In this document: in pieces, positions 15,049 through 24,327 of the stretch | Layout of the letters: each line of letters opens with the position of its first letter | Position numbering within the stretch: position 1 is the stretch's first letter | NCBI RefSeq assembly: GCF_018474015.1 | Contig: NZ_JAHCSG010000009.1 | Coordinates: forward strand, 1 to 52,996 | Direction: 5' to 3' | Source: Williamsia sp. CHRR-6 | Lineage (GTDB): Bacteria; Actinomycetota; Actinomycetes; Mycobacteriales; Mycobacteriaceae | DNA: 52,996 nucleotides | The notes under the pieces: generated by a model | The model's input: the letters and a program-made list of their open reading frames with translations, nothing else | Database searches by the model: none | Told to the model about the DNA's origin: nothing | Translations under genes and position numbers: made by a program

Positions 15049-15994
15049 GTGAACAAGATCCAGGTCGAGAACCGCGTCGGCAATCAGGTCACACGCGTCC
15101 TCGCCGGCCATCAGCTTGAGGACGACTACGTCGAGTGCAAGGGCGAGTGGTACGACGATTACCGCAAGTCGGCTCGTCAGATCGCCGGTCTGTGCAATGC
15201 AGCTCGCGGCGAGGACGCTACGTGGATTGTGGGCCTCGACGAGGACGCCCACACGCTCCGGCCGCTGCCGACCACCGAACATTCCACGTGGTGGCGCAGG
15301 TGAAGAAGTGGTTCGCCGACGACGTCGCGCCCGAGCTGGACACCGTCGTGGTCCTGGTCCCTGGCGGGTCGGTCGTCGCTCTGGTGTTCTCCACCGACCG
15401 CGCCACATACGCCGTGACCGTCGCGGACCACCAGGTGTCCCGGGAGGTTCCGGGCGGGAAGCAAATAGCACCACCACAGCAACCCGATCTCAACTTCTAC
15501 CCGTGCTGGTTCCGAATCTTAAAACGCCTGTCTTGGAGTTGATCGATCCCGAGGTGTCGTGCGTATCGGCCACCACTAGCCGACACGATGCGCTTTCAGG
15601 CGGATCTCTTCATCTCCGTCGCCGATCGGGCGATGCTGCCCAACCATCGCTGGTCGCTGACCATCTCGTCCGATGAATGGGAGGCGGAAGGGTGGGGTCC
15701 GCTGCGGCCTGAGCTGGAAATCAGCCGGGTCGGCTCGGACGATATGACGCCGGTCCGCGGCCCCTTGACCACTCAGGGATCTACGTCAACGGGGCCGGTC
15801 GGGTAGGGCTCGTGGCCGAGCTCGGACCCACCGACGCATGGACGTCCGATCATCGTCGCACCCTGCAAGTGCAACCGGAGCTGCGTGTTGTCCTCGACAT
15901 GCCTGTTGACGGGCAGCCCAAATCAGCGCGCACGGCCGTCACGCTGAGCCACACCCCGACGCACACCATCGGCGAATTGTGGCGTCACCGCTGA
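15049..15994 (+). pseudogene. Decayed AlbA_2 (Schlafen-like) domain gene
   Basis: Remains of a single gene. From GTG 15049 the frame gives VENRVGNQVTRVLAG..., DDYVECKGEWYDDYRKSARQIAGLCNAARGEDATWIVGLDED, the conserved core of AlbA_2-type putative DNA-binding proteins (E-x-K...ANAARG...GVDE). Near 15290-15300 it shifts to another frame, which continues QVKKWFADDVAPELDTVVVLVPGGSVVAL; near 15440 it shifts again (LVPNLKTPVLELIDPEV), meets a TAG at 15579 in the later frame, and resumes as MRFQADLFISVADRAMLPNHRWSL at 15588. The final piece reaches about 15994. At least three lesions mean it is not functional as a full-length protein. Confidence 0.75.
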
Positions 15995-16000
15995 CCGATC

Positions 16001-17461
16001 TCACTCGGCGTATATCCGCGGCAGCCGTTCGTTCCACAGCCGGACCGCATTCCGATAGCGCTCACTCTGCTCTGCGGCAGTGGCCAGCTGGTCGGGTGTA
16101 ACCCCGGCCTCAAGAAGCAGCCGGAACGTCAGCACCCAGCGGAGTGATTGAGTCAACGCGTACACCTCGAGAATGTCGGGTGCCGCCCCTGCATCGTCTT
16201 CGCCAAGACCATGCGCCGCGGCGACTCGCTGCGCTCGAACAGCTTCTTTCCACCGGCCGATCTTCCCCACCGCGGAGGGCACCGCTGCGGCAACAGGTTC
16301 GGCGAGCTGTTTGAGTCGTTGTGGGTAGGACTCCTCAGCCCACCAGCCCTGCAATGCCTCAATCAGGCTGTCTTTGACCGCATCGTCGACCTGCGATTCT
16401 CGAAGTGCTTCGGTTGCTTGAGCGATCTGTCCGTCCGAGAATCGAGTCGCAGCCGGATACAGCCGACGGTGGAGCATTTCCGCGACGGTGGCCAGGGTCA
16501 GTGCCTCGGTGTCGATGGTGGTGAACTCATCGCTCCATGCCGCCGCGAGGATCTGCGGCACGGGGGTAACACGCTGCGCCAGTTCCAGCCAGCGCGGCAG
16601 GAATTCGTCGCCGAGCACGCTTCGGTAGAGCAGTAAGTCGCCGGCGCTCTCCGGTGCGTCCGTCGCCACCTGATAGCCGAAGACCTCCACACGAACGTCG
16701 TCGTTCTTCACCTCCACGCGTCGAACCGAGCTCTCGGCCCCCGACAGCAAGGTCATCAGGGTCGCGATCGGCGTAGCTAGCCGATGAAGCGCGTCGGGCA
16801 GGGTGGGGGCGGTATCAACCGTGATGACCGCGGTTGTGTTCGTCGATACGCGAAAGCCGCCGAACTCCGGGGGCGACATGGTCGCCTGCGGCACCAACCG
16901 CAGCTGTCCTGGCTGGTCGACCAGGGCTGCAGTGGGGGAATCTGGAAGATCCAGCGTCCAAGACCGAGGCCCCTTCCCGTCGAGCGGCATGGTCTGCGAT
17001 GTGGTGCTTATGCCCGCCCATTCGTGAAGGTTGGTCACGTTGACGCGCACCTCGCCGAACGTTGTCCCTGGGTCCGCGACGTGGTCCCCGACGAGGCACC
17101 AGTCGGTACGCATCACCTGGTTCCCTGGGGCGTCCTGTCCGGGCAAAGAGAATCCGACAGACCGCCGGCGGGTCGTATTCACTCCCCATAGCGTGACTTG
17201 GTTCGGATTGACCGCCAGCGACCCCAGGACGACTGATTCAGCCGGCTCGTCTACGTGGCTCCCCACCAAACCATTGCCGTCCGGCTGCTCGACCCACTTG
17301 ATTGTCGGAGTGAACCCGGGGCTGACTTCCAGTACGGCGCGATCGTCGGTGAACCGGAGGATCCCTGTTCGCACGGGACTCAGCGGATCGCCGGCAGCAT
17401 CGACCATCTGAAACTGGCCGATGGACTCGGGTGTCGGATCTGGGAACCGCTCAAACGCCAT
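16001..17461 (-). CDS. ApeA-like HEPN-domain protein, candidate phage defence
   Basis: A 486-residue protein with the two-part layout of ApeA-type abortive-infection proteins. Residues about 20-330 are beta-rich, with the recurring hallmarks TGILRFTDDRAVLEV, ESVVLGSLAVNPNQVTLWG and FGEVRVNVTNLHEWAG of ApeA N-terminal domain 1. Residues about 340-486 are helical; RVAAAH (Arg412, His417) fits the HEPN R-x4-H ribonuclease motif, although the residue after Arg is Val, not the common Asn. HEPN nucleases cut RNA (often tRNA) when a phage is sensed. It stands alone between a pseudogene and the transfer locus; no clear ribosome-binding site precedes ATG 17461. Confidence 0.7.
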   Translation of the reverse strand: MAFERFPDPTPESIGQFQMVDAAGDPLSPVRTGILRFTDDRAVLEVSPGFTPTIKWVEQPDGNGLVGSHVDEPAESVVLGSLAVNPNQVTLWGVNTTRRRSVGFSLPGQDAPGNQVMRTDWCLVGDHVADPGTTFGEVRVNVTNLHEWAGISTTSQTMPLDGKGPRSWTLDLPDSPTAALVDQPGQLRLVPQATMSPPEFGGFRVSTNTTAVITVDTAPTLPDALHRLATPIATLMTLLSGAESSVRRVEVKNDDVRVEVFGYQVATDAPESAGDLLLYRSVLGDEFLPRWLELAQRVTPVPQILAAAWSDEFTTIDTEALTLATVAEMLHRRLYPAATRFSDGQIAQATEALRESQVDDAVKDSLIEALQGWWAEESYPQRLKQLAEPVAAAVPSAVGKIGRWKEAVRAQRVAAAHGLGEDDAGAAPDILEVYALTQSLRWVLTFRLLLEAGVTPDQLATAAEQSERYRNAVRLWNERLPRIYAE

Positions 17462-17507
17462 GCTCAGTGATGCTATTTGCGGTTCCCGCGCGGGTATGGG
17501 TCAACGG

Positions 17508-17819
17508 TCAAATGGGATGTGCGGTCGCGCTGATCTGACAGCGCACGCGGTTGAGCGCCGCCCAGTTGGGTGTCGTCACGTCGAGGTCACGCATCACCAG
17601 CGACAGACTCGCGCTGATCTGGTCGGCGACGTCGCGGGCCGGGAGCTCGCGGACGTGGTCGTTCCAGGTAGTGGGGTTGCAGCGGGCGAGGACGTCGCCG
17701 ACTTCTTCGAGCGTGACCGCGACCGTGGTGCCGGCCTGGCCCGCGGCGTACTCGTAGTAGCCGCGGGTGAGGTTCTGTAGTGCGGCAAGGATCGTCGCCG
17801 CTGTGACAGGTGCGGTCAT
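17508..17819 (-). CDS. Small hypothetical protein at end of transfer locus
   Basis: A 103-residue protein, helical, with no membrane segment; no family recognised. ATG 17819 is preceded by GAGAGG and lies 10 bp after the DUF4913 gene, so it is the last gene of the leftward transfer run. A longer frame upstream would overlap the DUF4913 gene and is less likely. Confidence 0.6.
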   Translation of the reverse strand: MTAPVTAATILAALQNLTRGYYEYAAGQAGTTVAVTLEEVGDVLARCNPTTWNDHVRELPARDVADQISASLSLVMRDLDVTTPNWAALNRVRCQISATAHPI

Positions 17820-17829
17820 GGGGTGCCTC

Positions 17830-18630
17830 TCATCTCTCATCACGTGGTGGATTGTTGGGGTCGGGGTGTGGGTGGCGGGTGTGGCCGGGCAGCTGGAATG
17901 TGTTGTGGGGCTGGGGAGCCCACGGACTTTCCGTGCCGTTGGTTCCGGCCACACCCACCGCGCCACCGTGTGGTCCGGTCGAGATTGGGAGTGGGACCAC
18001 CGATGGCGGGTTCATGGGGAGACCGGTGATCAACCCGGCTACGGCCGGCAGGCCCGGCGCGGTGGTGGGCAGGTAGCGGCGGTCGTGTGAGTTGGGCGGA
18101 CTGTGCTTTTCCGGGGTGCAGGCGTGGAAGGGGCCGCCGGCCCCGGTGAGCACGGCGACGTGGTGGTCGAAGTGGTCACGTAGGTACCCCGACAGTGCGG
18201 CTGCGCCCTCGGCGGCGGCAATGAGCTGCTGGGCGCGGAGCGCCCACAATCGGGTGATCGCCTCAGGGTGCAGATCCCACCGGGAACACCACCGGGTTCC
18301 CCCGCCGCCGCCGGCGGCGACCTTGCGTTCGCACCAGTCGCTGACGTTGGCCATCACCCACGGTCGGAGGACGTCGAGCACCGGGGGGCCGTTGTCGGCC
18401 GCGGAAAGTACATCAGAGCTGCCGCCGGCCTGCCCTTCGGAGTCGTCGGTCTCGCCGACGGCCGCGGTGTCGGGGTCGGCGACGATGTCACCGAGTGTGG
18501 CCAGTGTCGATTCGAGCTGCGCCATACCGTCGGCGTGGATCTCGGACTGGGTTCTGACGTCGTCGAGCTGGGCACGCATCGCGGCGAGGGCGTCGCGCAG
18601 ATCGGCGAGCTCGCGGTCGCTGTCACTCAT
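17830..18630 (-). CDS. DUF4913 domain protein
   Basis: A 266-residue protein. It begins with a coiled-coil stretch (SDSDRELADLRDALAAMRAQLDDVRTQ). Residues about 85-145 (LRPWVMANVSDWCERKV... RWCSRWDLHPEAITRLWALRAQQL) have the W...C.x.W...H-P-E-A-x-x-R-L pattern of DUF4913, found beside conjugation genes on actinobacterial plasmids. The C-terminal 90 residues are Pro/His-rich and probably disordered. ATG 18630 is used; in-frame GTG codons at 18645, 18642 and 18639 after GAGGCGA are equally possible. Role unknown. Confidence 0.78.
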   Translation of the reverse strand: MSDSDRELADLRDALAAMRAQLDDVRTQSEIHADGMAQLESTLATLGDIVADPDTAAVGETDDSEGQAGGSSDVLSAADNGPPVLDVLRPWVMANVSDWCERKVAAGGGGGTRWCSRWDLHPEAITRLWALRAQQLIAAAEGAAALSGYLRDHFDHHVAVLTGAGGPFHACTPEKHSPPNSHDRRYLPTTAPGLPAVAGLITGLPMNPPSVVPLPISTGPHGGAVGVAGTNGTESPWAPQPHNTFQLPGHTRHPHPDPNNPPRDER

Positions 18631-18672
18631 TTCCCCCACCACCACGACTCGCCTCGATTGGCCGTCATGGCG

Positions 18673-20427
18673 TTAGACCGCGCTGAGACGGTGGCGTAGA
18701 CGCGCACCGAGCGGGTTGTCGTCGCCGAGTTCCCGGATCGCGGTGTCGCGCACCGTCGCGGTGTACTCGCGGGCGTGCTTGGTGATCGCCGCGGCGTTGT
18801 CGGTCTCGCGGTACCACGGCAGCAGGTCGAGCAGGACCGGTCGCGAGCCCTGGCGAATCAGTAGGGCGTGGTTGCGGCTCAGGCCGGCGACCTCTTCCAG
18901 TGGCAGGATCGGTTCGCGGACCTGGCTGCGGTTCTTCGTTTTTCCGCCCGGTCCGATGCTCAGCGATTCTTTCCACACTTCGTGGGTGCCGACGAGGTCG
19001 CTCACCATGCGGGCGTCGTCGACGTTCTGTAGACCGGCACCGATGATGCGGCAGGTCGACGCACCCCACATCGCGGCCATGCCCTCACGGCCCCACACGC
19101 CCATGCCTTGCTGGTAGGACTGCAAGATCACGTCCACGAGAATGCCTTTCGAGCCCAGGTGCGACGCCTTGGCGGGCAGGTCGGGGATGCGGCAGATGTT
19201 CGCGGCCTCGTCGAGGACGATCACCGGTTCCGGGCTGATGCGCCCACCCGACGCCGACGCTGCGAGGTCGCCGAGCTTGAAGATCTGATCAACCATCGCT
19301 GCGACCACCGGGCCGGAGGACTCCGCCCCCTCCTGGGTCATGAGATACAGCGTCGGTGCGTCCTTCTCCTCCGGGGCGAACAGGGTCCACAGGTCCAGTT
19401 CGGGGATCTCGCGGGTGGGTGGGGTCTCCCACGTTGACGGTGGGGTGACCCAGCACAGGTCTGACTCGTCTTGCAGCGATTCCAGGGCCGCCGATGCGCC
19501 ACCCTGGATGCCGCCCAACGTTTCCTGCGGGAGTCCCCACTGGGCTTCCAGGGCGCGGGCGTGGCGGTGTAGGCCGTGATCGCGCAGCAGCTCCACCGGT
19601 TCGGCGGAGTATCCGTCGATCCACTCGATGACCTCGCGCATCGACCGGCCCGCGACGGCGGCCGCGAGCAGGGTCCGAGACAGCATCTGCTTGGACGAGG
19701 AGTCGAAGAACCCGGAGTTACCGCCGTCGGAGTTGTTGGTGCCGACCGCGGCCATGAAGTGGGTGGCCACCCGCTTGGCCGATTTGTAGTCGACGACGGC
19801 GGACAGGATGTTCCACCACCACATCTGGTCGACGAACGCGATCCGGCCCGGGTCGTAGGCGTAGATCGGCCCGACCTCTTTGCGCAGCGCGGCGGTCAAG
19901 ATCCACAGGTCCGGCTTGTTCGAGGTGGCTACCACTGCGCCGCGGGCGGCGAGGATGCGTGGAACCGCCTGTGAGCTGGTCTTGTTCGATCGCGGCCCCA
20001 TGATGATGAGGGTGAAGTCCTCGAGGGTTTTGTAGACCCGCTGCCCACCTTTGGTGGTGCCCTGGCGGCGGACGACGCCGATGGCCATCGCGACGTCCTC
20101 GGCGGTGAGCCCTGAGCGGGCCGGATCGTCGTCGCTGAGGCCGCGTAGCTCTGCGCCCTTGTCGATCGCCCCGGCACCCATGACGTCGCCGAGGTCACTG
20201 GCGTCGCGCAGCTTGCGGTCGGCAGGGCTCTGTAACCACCACGAGCGCGTCGCATACGCCACCACTGCAGTGGCGATGAGGACCACGACGACCACGGTGA
20301 CGGGAAGCCAGGTCGGCCATCCCAGCATGTTGTGGCCGATGATCGCGGCACCGATTGCGGTGATGACCGCCAGGCCGACGAAACCTATGGCTTGCATCTG
20401 TTTGTCGGCGGCCTGGTTGTTGCTCAT
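18673..20427 (-). CDS. virD4: VirD4-type coupling protein
   Basis: A 584-residue inner-membrane ATPase with two N-terminal membrane segments (about 12-32 and 41-62) and a large cytoplasmic RecA-like domain. The Walker A region is MGPRSNKTSS (about 143-152), with Asn where a Gly usually precedes the Lys, a variant also seen in other actinobacterial VirD4 proteins; Walker B is PVIVLDEAANI. The sequence GSKGILVDVILQSYQQ is also typical. Coupling proteins connect the relaxase-DNA complex to the secretion channel and drive export. ATG 20427 overlaps the previous gene by 4 bp. Confidence 0.92.
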   Translation of the reverse strand: MSNNQAADKQMQAIGFVGLAVITAIGAAIIGHNMLGWPTWLPVTVVVVVLIATAVVAYATRSWWLQSPADRKLRDASDLGDVMGAGAIDKGAELRGLSDDDPARSGLTAEDVAMAIGVVRRQGTTKGGQRVYKTLEDFTLIIMGPRSNKTSSQAVPRILAARGAVVATSNKPDLWILTAALRKEVGPIYAYDPGRIAFVDQMWWWNILSAVVDYKSAKRVATHFMAAVGTNNSDGGNSGFFDSSSKQMLSRTLLAAAVAGRSMREVIEWIDGYSAEPVELLRDHGLHRHARALEAQWGLPQETLGGIQGGASAALESLQDESDLCWVTPPSTWETPPTREIPELDLWTLFAPEEKDAPTLYLMTQEGAESSGPVVAAMVDQIFKLGDLAASASGGRISPEPVIVLDEAANICRIPDLPAKASHLGSKGILVDVILQSYQQGMGVWGREGMAAMWGASTCRIIGAGLQNVDDARMVSDLVGTHEVWKESLSIGPGGKTKNRSQVREPILPLEEVAGLSRNHALLIRQGSRPVLLDLLPWYRETDNAAAITKHAREYTATVRDTAIRELGDDNPLGARLRHRLSAV

Positions 20428-21095
20428 GCCACCGACCCCCGCCGGGTCTGGCCCGAACTTTCAGTGGCGGACGCGAGGAGGAACAGACGGTCGGCGATGA
20501 CGTGGCCGAGTGCGGTGTCGTCGGTGTGGACGATCACCGTCGAGGACTGTGCGCCGCGGACTTCCCGCCACACACCGTTTCCGCCCGTGTCGTAGCCGCG
20601 GGTGGGCCCGGTGATCGCTGCGGCGGCCGCAAGCAGTTCACGTCCGGCGAGGGCGGCGGCATGCCGCACGACATCGCGGTCTGGGGCGAGGTCACCGGCC
20701 GCGGCCGCCACACACAGAGCGAGATCGTCGTCGCCGTCGGCACCCAGAAGCTCGACGATGGTGGGGATGGCTCCGGCATCGAGGATGTGGGCGACGGTGA
20801 CCGGCGGCCACCCGACCAGCGCCGCGGCGTGCAACGCCCCGGTAAGCACGGTGGCGGCGTCAGGCACAGCGAGAGTGAGGTTCGCGGGCAGGTCTCGGGT
20901 GAGGTGATCGGCGGCGGTCGCAGCGACCGACTGATCGGCGCACATGTCGAGGAGTGGCCACCAGGATCGCTGGTCAGCGGTGACGGCGGCCGGGTCGGGG
21001 CTGATGACAGTGGCGGCCGGGTGCATGCGCAGGTAGGCGGCCAGGGCAGTGCGGGTGGGGGCCACCAGCACCGGTGGATAATTACGCGTGTTCAC
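20424..21095 (-). CDS. Transfer-locus protein between VirB4-like and VirD4 genes
   Basis: A 223-residue, Ala-rich, mostly helical soluble protein with no motif I recognise. GTG 21095 starts inside the end of the VirB4-like gene (14-bp overlap) and its stop overlaps virD4 by 4 bp, so it is co-translated with both ATPases. An adaptor between the channel ATPase and the coupling protein is plausible from this position only. Confidence 0.7.
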   Translation of the reverse strand: MNTRNYPPVLVAPTRTALAAYLRMHPAATVISPDPAAVTADQRSWWPLLDMCADQSVAATAADHLTRDLPANLTLAVPDAATVLTGALHAAALVGWPPVTVAHILDAGAIPTIVELLGADGDDDLALCVAAAAGDLAPDRDVVRHAAALAGRELLAAAAAITGPTRGYDTGGNGVWREVRGAQSSTVIVHTDDTALGHVIADRLFLLASATESSGQTRRGSVA

Positions 21096-22773
21096 GGGCG
21101 GGTCCTTTGTGGTCGAAGCTGGCGGTGACGCCGTTCCAGGCGGTATCGGTGTTGTAGAGGGCGGCTTCGGCGGGGTCGAACTCCATGACGACCGGAAGGC
21201 CCATGCGGGCACCGGATTTCACCAAATATTTTCCGCGGCCGGGGTGGCGCTGTCCGGGCACCCAGGTCGGGGGTGCCGACCAGCTGGTGACCATGGCCCG
21301 CTCCCGGCTGGTGAACGGGGTCAGCTCGTGCAGGCGCTTCATCTCTTCCCCGTCGAGGCCGCCGAGGACCTTGATGGCGTTGCGTGCGGCCATACCGCGG
21401 GCCTTGGCGCGGTCCTCGACGGTGGCCAGGGCGTCAAGGTCAGACAGCGAGTGCGTCGACTGTGCCGAGACGATCCCGCGGTGGCGGTTGAGTCGGGTCA
21501 TGCGGTCGGTTTTCTCGACCAGTCCCGGACCGGCCCGCAGGCCACGCCACAGCTCGTCTTGGGGTTGAAAGATGTTGCGGCGGTTCCCAGATGCTTGTTG
21601 GGCTTCGATGACCGCAGCACCCCAGGTCCAGGAGCAGAGCATTGCTGCGCCAACGACGTCGTCGCCGTCGTCTTCGATCGCTGACAGTGACAGTGACACT
21701 GCCGGTAGATCTTTGGTGACCTTGATCGTCGAGGGCCGATCGAACATTCCCTTGATGGGGCCGTTGTCGGAGCACAACAGGTGCAGGGTGTTGCGGAACT
21801 CGCGGATCTCACGCTGATAGGTCATGTCCTGCGCGCCGGGTAGTGCGGCGGGGACGGCCATAATTTTGCGCAGCGCATCGCTGCCGTGGTCGAGGGCGCG
21901 TAGCACGTCGGGGATGGTGGGTTCTTCGGTGCCGGCGGCATCGTCGGCGATCGCGGTTGCGGTGCCCAGCAGCAGTCGCTCGGTCGGGGTCAGCTCGGCG
22001 CGGCCGACGATCGCCAGCAGCGATTCCAGCAGGGCCAAGCGGCGACTGTTGGCCAACGATTCGAGCTGGTCGCGTTCGGCTCCGGTGGTGGCGGCGATGA
22101 CGGCGATCAGTGGGCCACGATCGAGGGGGTTGAGGGAATGCAGGCCCCGGCCGATGCGGAACACCTGACCGCCGATGGCGTCGACGAGTGGGGTGTATTC
22201 GTCTTTGAGATCGCCGGGGATGATGCCCATGAACCCGAATCCGACCAGCCCCATGAGTAGTCGTTTGAGGAACGATGACTTGCCGATACCGGGCTGTCCT
22301 TGCACCCAGATCCCAGTGTTGGTGACCAGGCCGTCGACCAGCCACTGCGCGGGGTCGAGACCGATTGGTTCGGCGGTGTGCAGGTTGCGGCCGATCGGTA
22401 CACCCCGCACCCGGGCGCCACTGGGTGCGGGAAACGGGTAGAAGCCGGGCATTTCCGCTGTTGTTGACTGCCACCAGGTGCCTGGTTCCACGTTGGCTGC
22501 CCAGCCACCGAACGGTCGGCGGAACCCTTTGGCTGGTGGTCGAGGTCCGAGTGCGGCGTTGAGCACATCGAAGGGCAGGTCGGTGGGAATGTCGTCGAAC
22601 GACACCTCGCCGGGTATGTCGGCGACTGCATCAGGGTGGGGTCCTAACCCCAACGCCCGCAACACTTTCTGTCCCATGGAGACGCGTTCGGCTTCAACCG
22701 CCACCGCGACATCGACGTCAGGGAGATGGGCGGGCCGTTCTGCGACCGCCTCAATGATCGAATGTGTTCCCAT
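21082..22773 (-). CDS. VirB4-like secretion ATPase
   Basis: A 563-residue ATPase. Walker A is GQPGIGKSSF (about 158-167), followed by LLMGLVGFGFMGIIPGDLKDEYTPLVDAIGG, matching the GD-x-K-x-E-Y region of TraC/VirB4-type ATPases of actinobacterial secretion systems. It should power pilus assembly and substrate transfer at the inner membrane. ATG 22773 follows GGAG at 8 bp and begins 3 bp past the upstream stop; GTG 22788 is the alternative. The SCO6880-like partner upstream provides the membrane part, as in known pairs. Confidence 0.85.
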   Translation of the reverse strand: MGTHSIIEAVAERPAHLPDVDVAVAVEAERVSMGQKVLRALGLGPHPDAVADIPGEVSFDDIPTDLPFDVLNAALGPRPPAKGFRRPFGGWAANVEPGTWWQSTTAEMPGFYPFPAPSGARVRGVPIGRNLHTAEPIGLDPAQWLVDGLVTNTGIWVQGQPGIGKSSFLKRLLMGLVGFGFMGIIPGDLKDEYTPLVDAIGGQVFRIGRGLHSLNPLDRGPLIAVIAATTGAERDQLESLANSRRLALLESLLAIVGRAELTPTERLLLGTATAIADDAAGTEEPTIPDVLRALDHGSDALRKIMAVPAALPGAQDMTYQREIREFRNTLHLLCSDNGPIKGMFDRPSTIKVTKDLPAVSLSLSAIEDDGDDVVGAAMLCSWTWGAAVIEAQQASGNRRNIFQPQDELWRGLRAGPGLVEKTDRMTRLNRHRGIVSAQSTHSLSDLDALATVEDRAKARGMAARNAIKVLGGLDGEEMKRLHELTPFTSRERAMVTSWSAPPTWVPGQRHPGRGKYLVKSGARMGLPVVMEFDPAEAALYNTDTAWNGVTASFDHKGPAREHA

Positions 22774-22775
22774 CC

Positions 22776-24263
22776 CTATGCTCCCCACCGCTCAGCGGCG
22801 TTGCGGGACAACCCTGATGCGGGGTCGACCCCCACACCCAGTGACGCCATGAAGGTGGCCTCCTGTGCTTTGCGGGCCCGACGCCAGCGCCCTTTGCTTT
22901 GGCCCTGGCGCTCTTCAGCGTCGGCGCATGCCGCGGCCAGCGTGGTCTCGTTGCGGACCGTTGTGGTCAGGTAGAACGTGAACCGGCCCAGCCCGGCACC
23001 AAGGGATTCCTGTTGTGCAGCTCGCCGGGTTTTGACCCGGTCGTCGTGTTCGCGTTGGGTTTCGTCTTTTTTCGTCTTCTGCGCCCAAATCCGGCGAAAC
23101 ACACCAGCATTGACTTCCGACTCGACCTTCTTCGACGCCTCAGCGGCGCTGTAGGGCCGGTAGATCATGCACAGTCGGCGGTGGTAGCGGCCGGGAGCGA
23201 CCAGCGGCAGCAGCGACCGGTACCGCACCACCCCACCCGGTGGGGCGGTGAACACCCACGACACCGAGTAGCCCGAATCATGGGCGTACACATCAGGGTT
23301 GGAGCCTTCGGTGCGCAATGGTCGGGCATCATTCCAGCGCCACAGTTCTTCGGTGTCGTCGAGTTCTGTGGTGCGTACGGCCGGGTCGAACGCGGCCCGC
23401 AGATACCGGATCAGTCCAGCGCGGGTCATCCGACCCATGACCGTCATCCCGCATGAAGCCAACGACGACTCGAATCGGGGGAGCATGTTGACGACCTCGG
23501 CCGCGCCGCGCTGCAACGTGTCAGGGACAGGGGTGGCCTTAGACAGGTTGAAGTTGATGGTCACCAGGCAGGTGACCTCAGCGGTGCGGGCTCGAGACTG
23601 GTTGACGAGTCGTTCCAAGACACCGCGGCAGAACTCGGGGGCAGCGGTGTTCTTGTCAAGCCGGTCGAGGGTGTAGGCGCGTTGGTTCATCCCACCGGCG
23701 GGCGCGGTTTCGGTGATGAATGCCAGCGAGTCGACCAACGGCATGTGCCCCAGCTCGGCGAGCAGCCCACCGAAGTTCGTGACCCACGTCAGGGCGTCAG
23801 CATCATCGGCGAGGGTCAGGCCGACTGGTGCAACCATCAATGGGGCTGTGAGCAGACCGGTCTGGCGGTTCCAGATCAACGCCTGGGTGCCGCCACGACC
23901 GTCCTCCACCTCGATCGGGCACAGCGGAGCCAACGGCCCGGGCAGGTTCTGCCCGCGCGGAAATTCTTCGAGGGTGTCATCGGCGTAGGCCGAGGCGTTA
24001 CCTGCCCCAGCGAACCGCAGCTGGAAGGCCAGCGACGTCATGATCGTGCGCCCGGAACTGGTGACGGGGATGACTGCGAGGGCGATCAGCAGGAACGCGG
24101 CCAGCGCGAGAACCCCGGTGACCGCGAGGCTGCCCAGGATCGGGGAAAACGACACCACCGTCACCGCAGTGAGAACGATGATCGTTTCCCGGGTTCCGAG
24201 TTTCCCGATCCCAAAGCCCCGCGGCCGGCGGTAGCCGGAATACCCAGGATTGGTGGTTGTCAT
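22776..24263 (-). CDS. SCO6880-family membrane transfer protein
   Basis: A 495-residue protein with two close N-terminal membrane helices (about 25-70, ETIIVLTAVTVVSFSPILGSLAVTG...ALAAFLLIALAVIPV), as in PrgI/VirB3-type components, followed by a large soluble domain. This matches the SCO6880 family, which precedes VirB4-like ATPases in actinobacterial conjugation loci. The soluble domain contains conserved GRYHRRLCMIYRPY and a charged helix near 420. ATG 24263 has AGGAG 8-9 bp upstream; GTG/ATG starts further up lack this. Confidence 0.82.
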   Translation of the reverse strand: MTTTNPGYSGYRRPRGFGIGKLGTRETIIVLTAVTVVSFSPILGSLAVTGVLALAAFLLIALAVIPVTSSGRTIMTSLAFQLRFAGAGNASAYADDTLEEFPRGQNLPGPLAPLCPIEVEDGRGGTQALIWNRQTGLLTAPLMVAPVGLTLADDADALTWVTNFGGLLAELGHMPLVDSLAFITETAPAGGMNQRAYTLDRLDKNTAAPEFCRGVLERLVNQSRARTAEVTCLVTINFNLSKATPVPDTLQRGAAEVVNMLPRFESSLASCGMTVMGRMTRAGLIRYLRAAFDPAVRTTELDDTEELWRWNDARPLRTEGSNPDVYAHDSGYSVSWVFTAPPGGVVRYRSLLPLVAPGRYHRRLCMIYRPYSAAEASKKVESEVNAGVFRRIWAQKTKKDETQREHDDRVKTRRAAQQESLGAGLGRFTFYLTTTVRNETTLAAACADAEERQGQSKGRWRRARKAQEATFMASLGVGVDPASGLSRNAAERWGA

Positions 24264-24327
24264 CAGTGAATCTCCTGTCGTACACACGATGTGGCGGTCA
24301 CAGAGCAGCGGGGGTGGTGGCGTGGGG

